From Manihot esculenta (Eukaryota; Streptophyta; Magnoliopsida; Malpighiales; Euphorbiaceae): a DNA stretch of 64,000 nt. Below, piece by piece: positions 55,730 through 64,000 of the stretch. The notes under the pieces are model-generated. The model was given only the letters and a program-made list of their open reading frames with translations. It ran no database searches and was not told where the DNA came from. Numbering within the stretch: position 1 is the stretch's first letter; each line of letters opens with the position of its first letter. The stretch lies in contig NC_035177.2 in NCBI RefSeq assembly GCF_001659605.2, positions 806,611-870,610 of the forward strand, given 5' to 3'. The position numbers were made by a program, and so were the translations under genes.

Positions 55730-58443
55730 CTCAAGGTCTGCAGAACCAACCTCAGATGATGAGCATGCTCCTCTGCATTCCTGGAATACACTAAGATATC
55801 ATCTATGAAGACGATAACAAAGTGATCCAGGTATTGGCTAAACACTCTGTTCATGAGATCCATGAATGCTGCAGGGGCGTTGGTCAACCCGAACGACATT
55901 ACAAGGAACTCAAAATGCCCATATCTGGTCCTGAAAGCTGTCTTTGGCACATCTTCTTCTCTGATCCTCAGTTGATGGTACCCCGATCTCAGATCTATCT
56001 TGGAGAAACAACCCGCTCCTGCTAGCTGGTCGAATAGATCATCGATCCTTGGCAGTGGGTACTTGTTCTTGGTAGTGACTTTGTTCAACTGCCTGTAGTC
56101 GATACAAAGTCTAAGGGATCCATCCTTCTTTCTCACAAACAAGACTGGTGCACCCCAAGGTGAGGTGCTCGGTCGGATGAATCCCTTTTCTACCAGCTCT
56201 TGCAACTGCTCTTTCAACTCTTTCAACTCGGCTGGAGCCATCCTGTAGGGAGGGATAGAGATCGGTCGGGTTCCAGGCATTAGTTCTATCTCGAACTCTA
56301 TCTCCCTAGCAGGTGGTAAACCTGGCAGCTCGTCTGGGAAGATGTCTAGAAACTCTCTAACCACTGGCACCGAGGCGGGCTCTCTAACCTGACTATTAAG
56401 CTCTCTCACGTGAGCCAAATACCCCTGACATCCCTTCCTAAGCAACCTACGTGCCTGAAAAGCTGATATCAGACCTCTAGGTGTACCCCTCCTGTCTCCC
56501 CTGAAGACAACCTCTGACCCATCCTGACCTCTGAACCTGACTACCTTGTCCCTGCAGTCCAAGGTAGCACCATGGGTAGATAACCAGTCCATCCCTAGAA
56601 TGACGTCAAAATCTGTCAAGTCTAGAACCACAAGGTCGGCGAAAAGGCATCTTCCCTCAACAAAGACTGGACTGCACTGGCAGACTGACCCTGCCAATGA
56701 TGGATCACACTTGGGTCCACTGACCCAGAGAGGACACTCTAACTCAGAGATCATCAGACCCAACCTCTCGACGGCTCTCGGTGCAATAAAAGAATGAGAT
56801 GCACCAGGGTCCATCAAGGCATACACATCTGAACAACCAATGACTAAGTTACCTGCCACCACGGTGTTAGATGCATCTGCCTCCTGCTGAGTCATTGTGA
56901 AGATCCGTGCTGGAGCTGATGGACCTTCACCTCTAAAACCCGCTGAAGAAGAGGCTGCCCCTCTCCCTCTGCCTCTGCCACTGGCCTGCGTCGCGGCTGG
57001 AGCTGCTGGCTGAGCCACACTACTAGAAACTGTCTGCTGAGACTGTGCTCCAAAAGCTGCCCTAGGACACTCCCGAGCCATGTGTCCCTCTTGCCCGCAT
57101 CTGAAACAGGCTGCTGTCCCAGCCCGGCAAACTCCCCTGAGTGGCCTGCTACACTTTGCACAAACTGCATTATCCGCACCAGAGCTTGAGCCACTCCCTA
57201 GTCCCAGACTGGACTTGACTTTGTTCCAAAACTTGTTCTTCTTGGGCTTCCTAGTGGTATTACTCCACCTTTTGCTACCTGAAGCTGCTGCACTCAGAGA
57301 AGAAGTGCTTGGGGTCTTGGAACCAGAAAGCTGTGCCACTGACTGTCTGACTGTTCCCTGAATGATGGCACTGGCCTCCATTTTCCGGGCCATATCCACT
57401 ATGGCATGGAAGCTCTCCCTATCTGCTGACTGGATTAAGGAGGAATATCTGGAGTGGAGTTTCATGATATACCTCCTTGACTTCTTCTGGTCTGTGTCAA
57501 GGCTTTGCCCTGCAAATGGCAACAGCTCCAAGAATCTGTCTGTGAACTCCTCTACACTCATTTCATCGGTCAGCCTCAATTGCTCAAACTCTGTCATCTT
57601 CAGTTCCCTCGAACTATCGGGAAAAGCCCATCCTGCAAACTCGCTTGCAAACTCCTCCCAAGACATGCTGTCCACTCTCGGGTTCACATAATTCTTGAAC
57701 CACTCTCGTGCCTTCTTACACTTAAGCGTGAACCCAGCCATCTGAATGGCTCTACTATCATCTGCCCCAATCTCATCTGTGATCACTTTTACCCTCTCAA
57801 GATACACAAACGGGTCATCTCCTTTTTCATACTGAGGAGCACCCAACTTCATGTAGTCGGTCATCTTGACCTTGCTCCCACTGGCTGAGCTAGGTCTAGA
57901 ATGTTGAGTAACTGGGGCTGCTGTTTCTGTAGGTGGTGGAGGTGGGGGTGCAACATTCCCCGAGGTGGGGTTTGTAGGGTGAGGATAAAAGGGTGAGGGT
58001 GGATAAGCTGGGTACTGGGGGTGAGGTGGATAGAAAGGTGGATAAGGCATGTAGGTAGGGTAGGGGTTAAAGCTGGAGTAATCCGATATGCCTCCCATCG
58101 GATACCCTGAACCCTGCGGGAAGGGTGGATAATGGGGTGGAAAACCATACCCCAAGGCCTGAACGCCTCCCTGTGACTCCCCTGTCCCTTCTTCCGTCAT
58201 ACTGACATCCAGATTCCCATCCCTCCTCTGGTCCTCTTCCATAACCTCCCTCACATCTGAAGAACTCCCTCCGCTATCTGTCTCCCTTCTGCTAGCATCA
58301 AAAGACCTTCTAGGGTCTCTTACTGCTCTTTCTCTATTAGACCTACTAGACATTGCCCTAGGCAATGCTGGAGGACGAGCGCTCGTGCCCTCATCCTCAG
58401 GCGGTACTCCAGTCAATCGTGCAGATCGACGAGTTCCTCTCAT
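55730..58443 (-). pseudogene. H: gag, protease and RT N-terminal half
   Basis: ATG 58443 ([10 protein letters not shown]) after the conserved acceptor-like site. The frame is open for about 900 codons through Gag core, CCHC knuckle ([14 protein letters not shown]), protease DPGAS and RT to FIDDILVYS, then hits the solo LTR at 55729. On its own this half has no stop before the insertion. It encodes intact Gag and protease, so H could still supply Gag if transcribed. Confidence 0.92.
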
Positions 58444-58698
58444 CCTATTTTCTGAAAAACAGCACATAACAAGCAAATATTAGCATCATATGGTTCATGT
58501 GGGCACACATGAACCCTCATCACATATATCACATATTACCGCATATCATTGATTCACATGCATATAGTCATGGCATTTCACATCATCAAACAAGACAGGA
58601 CTCCACATCCTATCCTAGTGGACATGATCTTCCTATTGTGCTTGACCTTCTATGACATCTATGAGCCCGACACTCTAGGTCCGACCATATGAACCTAG

Positions 58699-58711
58699 GG
58701 CTCTGATATCA
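58699..58711 (-). other. Primer-binding site of H, one mismatch
   Basis: TGATATCAGAGCC on the minus strand; the third base differs from the usual TGGTATCAGAGCC of the other copies. Confidence 0.85.
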
Positions 58712-58714
58712 TTC

Positions 58715-60959
58715 TGTAACGACCCGAAAATCCGACCGCTACCGGCGCTAGGATCCAGGTCGGCTTAAGGCCGCCAGGACCCGTAGCAAGCCTAACATGT
58801 AACCTATAAACCTGTTTAATCCCATACATGATCCACAACATACATAAAAATTTAAAACTTTTCTATTCATCATACACCAAACTCAACCCGTACATGCACT
58901 GTACATAAACATAACATAAACATTGACCCCTCTTTGGGATCACATCAATACCCCAATGGGTAACATAACCTGTGTTGAGTTGGTTTACATAAACATCATA
59001 ACATATCTAAGATCATGTATAAAAGGGATAACAATACCAATAGGGTCAAGCACAACTTCTAATCCTCAATATCATTATACATAACATGACTCTTCAACTT
59101 TACATCATTATACAATTTTATCATGTCCACTTTCTATCTATTACAACATAAGACTTCACTCTTCTTGACTTCTCTGACTAGCCCGTACCTGCAATCCTGG
59201 GGGATTAGGGAAAGGGGTGAGCTACAAGAGCCCAGTGAGCAGAATAGTAAAACAACATTTAAAATTTCATGCCATTATGTAATGCAACACATCACAAGTA
59301 AATCATATCACAGATGGTATTGTCACCAATAGTCCTCTACATTCCAACGTGCCGGGACGTAGAATGGGTCAACCGGTCTTTCTCTTAACATAACATAACA
59401 TAACATTTCCAATGTGCCAGGGACATAGAATGGGTACAACCTGGACTTTCTCTTACATCGTGCCAGGGACGTAGAATGGGTACAACCTGGACTTCCATAC
59501 CATATCATGCCGTAACATCATCATATCATATGAGGACTAAAGGATCATCCAATAACCAATCCACATCAACATCATAAATGCAATGCAACATATTCGTGAA
59601 TTCTAATGCAAACAACCTAATTCATCTCATGGCATTTATGATGCATGAACATGCTCAAAACTTGTAATTTATTTGCTTTAAAATCATAAAGGTTTATTCT
59701 ACTCACCTCTGGCTAGCTCTGACAAAGACTGAAGCAGCTGACTCACTGCTGGGGTCCTCGGTTCCTCGGGTCCGAACCTACACAGGTGGACTCAAATGAG
59801 GGACCAAACAACTAGAACATAACTCTAAAAACATCCCCCAAAAACCCCCTAAAACACCTCAAAACAATCATGCAAAAACATGCAAAGGAAGGCTGGACAG
59901 GGCACTTTCGGCGGCACCTTCGGCAGCCGAAACTCCCAGACAGAGGCGAAACTCATGCATGTTCGGCGGCACTTTCGGCGGCCGAAACTCCCAGACAGAG
60001 ACAAAAGTCTCCTTTCGGGGGCAAGCTTCGGCAGCCGAATGCTGCCTTCACAAGAGGGTTCGGCGGCCGAAAGTCCTTTCGGCTGTCGAACCTGGTTTCT
60101 CCCAACGGGCAGAAACTTGGTTCAAACATGCACAAATGCCTCAAACTCCTACCATCATGCATTTAGCTCAACCAAAACATGCATACAAGCTCCTAGGGGT
60201 CTCAACTAACTTAAACCCCAACTGCAACACACAAACACAAGCATTTGCAAGTCACATTGTTCAAAACTCATCAAAAACCCATAAACCTAAACATAAGCTA
60301 AACATGCATTCTACCCCATAGATCTTACTTAAAACTTGTTTAAAACATGGAAAGGATTCAAGATCGGCCCTTACCTCTTGAAGATCGAGGGAGAGACGAC
60401 CGAAACTCGGAGTTGGGAGAGATTTAACTTTCCTTGGTCTCCAAGCTCAAAACTTGCTCAAATCTCTTCAAAACGACATAAACCTTGTCAAAACATGAAG
60501 GATTGAAGGAAAATCATCAAAAACGAATCATGGAGGAGCAAGAACTCACCGTGGCCGAAGATGGGGAGAAAACTCGCCCGTTTCGGCCATGGGGCTCTTA
60601 TATAGGGGCTGGCCAGTTCACGTTCGGGGGCCGAACGTGCCCCCACATCTCATGCATGTTCGGCGGCCGAACATGAGGTTCGGCGGCCGAACCTGGCTTT
60701 TTCAAACAAGACTTTCGGAGGCCAAAAGCGCTCCCAAAATCTATCCACGTTCGGCGGCCGAACATGACTTTCGGCGGCCGAACCTGGTAAAAGTTCCATG
60801 GTCTTTTCATTTAAAAACTCAAATTCATTCTTACTTAAAAATCATTAAAACATGAAAATATTTTATGAAAACATGATTTTACCCTTCTAGAGGTCTCCGA
60901 CATCCGAGATTCCACCGGACGGTAGGAATTCCGATACCGGAGTCTAACCGGGTATTACA
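58715..60959 (-). repeat. 5' LTR of H (2245 bp)
   Basis: Close to the LTR at 48863 but shorter; one segment of the palindrome cluster near 59900-59930 is missing about 54 bases. TATA-like TATATAAGAG at 60595-60604 (minus). Confidence 0.93.
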
Positions 60960-61302
60960 GGTGCTTCCACAACTCCTCCATGTTCGGCGGCCGAACTTGA
61001 GGTTCGGCGGCAACACAAGGGAGCCACCTTCGGCTGCCCAAAGCACACCCGAAACATCCCATGTTCGGCAGCCGAACTTGAGGTCCGGCGGCCGAACCTG
61101 GGTTCTTCCCTCAAAGAAAACTTTTCTTCTCTTTTGCATTTTTAGGTCAAAAGCAATCATAAAAATATGAAAACATATAAAAACATTTTAGAAAACATAT
61201 ATTACCCTTCTAGAGAGTTCCGACATCCGAGATTTTCAGATTCTAATGGAGATTCCGCCAGAAAGTTAGAATTCCGGTGCCGAGGTCTAGCCGGGTATTA
61301 CA
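60960..61302 (-). repeat. Truncated LTR fragment next to the host gene
   Basis: On the + strand it ends GGGTATTACA and contains three or four palindrome-like TTCGGCNGCCGAA relatives, so it is the 5' (U3) end of another chromoviral LTR in minus orientation. Everything beyond 343 bp is missing at the junction with H. Confidence 0.8.
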
Positions 61303-61759
61303 TAAAAAATCTTGTGATAATAGGTCCAATGTGGATTTATTTTGTAATGTCTTTCAACAATAACAAAATACTCTGAGAGGCTCGATCAACTCTACATGAC
61401 AGACCTTTGATTAAGTCGAACATCTTTCATTCGATCGACCGCATTTTCACATCAAAAGGTCAAATCTGAGTGCCAGAGTATCGTAATTTATAAGAATTTT
61501 GTTATGTGGTCCAATCGTATGTTAACATATATAATAATATGTTATATATTTTGAATGAAATCCAACCATATCATAAAGTATAAAAATGAATTCAATTCAA
61601 TGAGAAAAAAACTATAAAAAATTTTAACTTATAAAATCATATTCTTAAAAATTTTATTTTACTCAGCTTTTATTACAAAGAGTGTTAAAGACATGCTAGA
61701 ATGCTAATAGTGTATAAACATGCTTATTTTAAAATCATATTCTACCGATAAAATTAAAG
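61303..61759. other. Host intergenic DNA, AT-rich
   Basis: No ORF or recognised repeat. A weak inverted similarity between GGCTCGATC (about 61379) and CGATCGACC (about 61432) was seen; nothing else. Confidence 0.6.
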
Positions 61760-61767
61760 TATATAAA
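61760..61767 (+). promoter_or_regulatory. Possible TATA box of the F-box gene
   Basis: TATATAAA about 190 bp before the first predicted 5' splice donor. Local DNA is AT-rich, so the call is weak. Confidence 0.35.
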
Positions 61768-61789
61768 CATGCTTTCTCCATCCTATCCC

Positions 61790-62239
61790 ACAGTTACAAG
61801 AACAAAAAATAATGAACAACTAAACCTAACTTCTATTACACAATCACTTATTTTAAAATTACTGGTTCCCAGAAATACAAGCGCCACTCTCCCTCCCTGC
61901 CTATTCGCCGTGTTCCTCGCCGTAGCCGCTGCTTCTGTCTCCCACGGTCACGCCGCAGGTTTGTCTCTGACTGGTTTCGATTGGGTTGTGTAGATGGGTT
62001 TTCTGTTTCGGTGGCTGAGATTTGCGTGGATGGGTTTCGTTTGGTTTCAATTTTAGTTTATGTGGAAGGGGTGTTTGATCTGAATTCTAGTTTGAATTGA
62101 TTATTTGTTTCTTTCGGATTTGGCTAAGAGGAGACCAAATAAAAGTCAAAATCCATAACGATATTATCTACTTGTGTGTTTTGATTTATACAAATCATAG
62201 CCACAGCTATAGGAAGAGGAGGAGTAAGAGTCCAGCAAC
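61790..62239 (+). other. 5' UTR of the F-box gene with one intron
   Basis: A C-rich first exon ends CGCCGCAG/GTTTGT at 61958/61959, and the next exon starts after ACAAATCATAG at 62200. The second UTR exon (62201-62239) leads to ATG 62240. Start of transcription is a guess from the TATA-like box. Confidence 0.5.
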
Positions 62240-63954
62240 ATGTCTCCACAGGTGTGATTGACTTCCAATGTCTAAAGTTTGTGTCTCGGAATTTTTTTTT
62301 TTTTTTCTGTTTGGTTTTTGCTTGTTTTGATTGAAATATTCAGTGAGTGAATAGAAATTTACATGGCAAGACTTTTGCTTTTTGTCTGATTAGGTTGAAG
62401 CAGTAGAAGCTGGTGATGATTGTATCAGTAAATTGCCTGATGATATTCTCTCTTTGATTCTTTCGTTTTTGACCATGAGAGATGCTGTTAAGACGAGATT
62501 ATTGTCGCGAAGATGGAGATTTCTATCCCCCTTCACACCTCAACTCAAGTTTGATATCCTTTCTGTTTTTGGGAAAAGCTCTGATTCGCAAAACAGTTCT
62601 AAATTTTTGATGGCGGTTAATCAATTCTTGCGCTCCTATACTGGTCCTAAAATTGATACCTTCCGACTTACTTATCGCCTTGGTTATGAATCTGCCTCAC
62701 ATATTGATGGATGGATTAATTTTGCTTCGGAGATGGAGTCTAAAACAATTTCTCTTGATTTTGAGTTTGGATTTGATTCTGGAATAGAACGCTATGATTT
62801 TCCTTGTCACCTCCTCCCTTATGATACTAAAACATCTAGCTTGAAGCATCTGCACTTAGCATCATGTACTTTTACACCTTCTCCTGATTATGCCAAAAGA
62901 TTAATTTCTTTGAGAACTCTTTATCTTTGTCATGTACCTTTAAGTCAATGTCATCTGGACACTATAATTTCTACTTGCTTGAACTTGAAGTGCTTTAAAC
63001 TGTATTGTTGTCCTGTGCCTGAGACTCTTCGTATATTTGGTCCATCTAGTGGATTGGAATCTTTCAAGATTTCTTGTAATGGCTACCTGAAGATTGAGCT
63101 TAATTCTCTTGAAAATTTGAACTTTTTTGAGTTTGTTGGTCATGCAAAGGAACTCACATTTATTGGCCTTCCTGCATTGAGAAAGGCATATTTCAAGTTC
63201 TTTAATAGAATGTGGAGCGGTACTCTATATATGTATATGAAACTTGCAAAAGATCTTCCCCAGCTAGAAATTCTATCAGTAGTTCTTTTTCCTTTTGAGG
63301 TACGTAGAGAAAGTTCACAAAATATATTTTATAGTATAATTAAGATGAATAATTATATTAGTATTTTTTTGCCAACTATGGAATTTGGTATTGTAGGGTG
63401 TGCCTGTAAGTGACAGTGTCAGTCCACTCAGGAATCTCAAAGAATTGGTACTGTATAATTACTTATCGAATTATGACCTTTTTCGAATTGTACCTCTGAT
63501 CGATGCAGTTCCTGCTCTGCAAAAATTGTATCTTACTGTAAGTATTTTATACATTTGTTTATTTATAGTTTTAGTTTTAGAAAAGGATATGTATTTATAG
63601 GTTGGTTTTCTTTTATGGCAGTTACATTATAGCACCTGTGATCAATTTAATAGAGCAAAGGTGGGGAGTAAACAGCCGCATTTAGAACTTAAAGAGCTTG
63701 AGATTAGTGGATGTGTTGGTAGATCATGTGAGATGGAATTTATTACTTATTTACTTGATAATTGCATCGCACTCAAGGTGATGTCTGTTAGAAGAGACAG
63801 AAAGAAGTATCTTGGAGATGGTAGGTGGACGAATGACGGAATAACTCGTGGAGAGCTTAATCTGGAGGTGCTTCGTGATATGCTTCTGCAGCAAATGGTT
63901 AACTCGTGTATAGAAATAATTGACACCAACATGCTGGTTATGAAATTGGAATAG
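62240..63954 (+). CDS. F-box/LRR-like/FBD protein, four coding exons
   Basis: Predicted coding exons 62240-62251, 62394-63299, 63397-63537 and 63622-63954, all joined in phase 0, give 463 residues. Start ATG 62240 (MSPQ) is chosen because the tiny exon ends CACAG/GTGTG and leads in frame into VEAVEAGDDCISKLPD. The F-box is at about residues 14-52 (ISKLPDDILSLILSFL, RLLSRRWRFL). Residues 100-350 are LRR-like with LKHLHLASC and LRTLYLCHV. The C-terminal FBD part is about 376-450 (LKELEISGCVG, EFITYLLDN). Length and architecture fit plant F-box/FBD/LRR proteins, which are substrate adaptors of SCF ubiquitin ligases; the substrate is unknown. It is the only host gene here and is not interrupted. 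An acceptor at 63600 would add seven residues in frame. Confidence 0.85.
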
Positions 63955-64000
63955 AAGCCAATTCCTAATAACCAAGTATGTTGTTATTTCCTACATTGAA
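63955..64000 (+). other. Start of 3' UTR of the F-box gene
   Basis: Follows the TAG at 63952-63954; no polyadenylation signal seen before the window ends. Confidence 0.5.

Larger units (their letters stand above)
48863..60959 (-). mobile_element. Chromoviral copy H, LTR to LTR, in tandem with G
   Basis: 3' LTR 48863-51161, interior 51162-58714 and 5' LTR 58715-60959, all minus. A solo LTR interrupts RT. The LTR at 48863 is also the 5' LTR of G. Bases after 60959 (GTGCT) do not match the left side, so no target duplication is seen for H alone. Confidence 0.88.

Noticed and set aside
1..60959. Integrated pararetrovirus (caulimovirid)
   Set aside because: All polyproteins have integrase and LTRs; no movement protein or envelope-like ORF was seen.
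61379..61440. MITE or small DNA transposon in the intergenic DNA
   Set aside because: Inverted similarity is too short and no terminal repeat or target duplication could be fixed.

Overview
The window is a nested block of LTR retrotransposons from a plant nuclear genome, with one host gene at the right edge. The evidence for a plant is the Ty3/gypsy lineages (chromoviruses of Tekay/Del type and Athila/Tat-type elements), initiator-Met and Asp tRNA primer sites, and a typical plant F-box/FBD gene with introns. The gene suggests a eudicot; the species cannot be fixed from sequence alone. No prokaryotic, organellar, rRNA or tRNA gene was seen.

Layout. (1) 1-13947, + strand: the 3' two thirds of chromovirus copy A, a 2.3 kb LTR, a nearly intact copy B and a second LTR. 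A and B share the middle LTR, so this is a tandem array. (2) 13948-33198: one old Athila/Tat-type element (D, minus strand), cut into three pieces by two chromoviral insertions: C (16526-22120, TSD CAATC, + strand) and F (22617-29724, TSD AACAA, minus strand). The A/B array itself sits in the 3' part of D. (3) 33199-34802: remnant of a Tat-like element, an antisense extra ORF followed by part of a sense LTR. D is inserted in this remnant. (4) 34803-60959, minus strand: a second chromoviral tandem, G then H, sharing the LTR at 48863-51161. G is split by E (37893-44450, TSD ACTGG), a young non-autonomous Athila/Tat-type element with a 380-codon ORF. H is split by a solo LTR (53529-55729, TSD CTCAA). 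(5) 60960-61302: truncated LTR. (6) 61303-64000: host DNA with a 463-residue F-box/FBD protein gene in four coding exons.

How the parts work together. Copies A and B are the only ones with a near-complete Gag-PR-RT-RNaseH-IN-chromodomain reading frame; B carries one single-base lesion in RT. C, D, E and F lack RT, yet E has nearly identical LTRs and F apparently identical ones, so E and F must have been copied recently by enzymes supplied in trans. The chromoviral LTRs share an unusual layout across diverged subfamilies: clusters of a 13-bp palindrome around the TATA box, a first leader donor site, a 69-84 bp mini-exon with strong splice sites on both sides, a subfamily-specific tandem repeat in the following putative intron, and a 3' splice-like site just before the gag start. 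I regard this conserved LTR-encoded spliced leader as the most likely undescribed feature. Splice sites, domains and insertion boundaries were read by eye; nothing was aligned or searched by computer.
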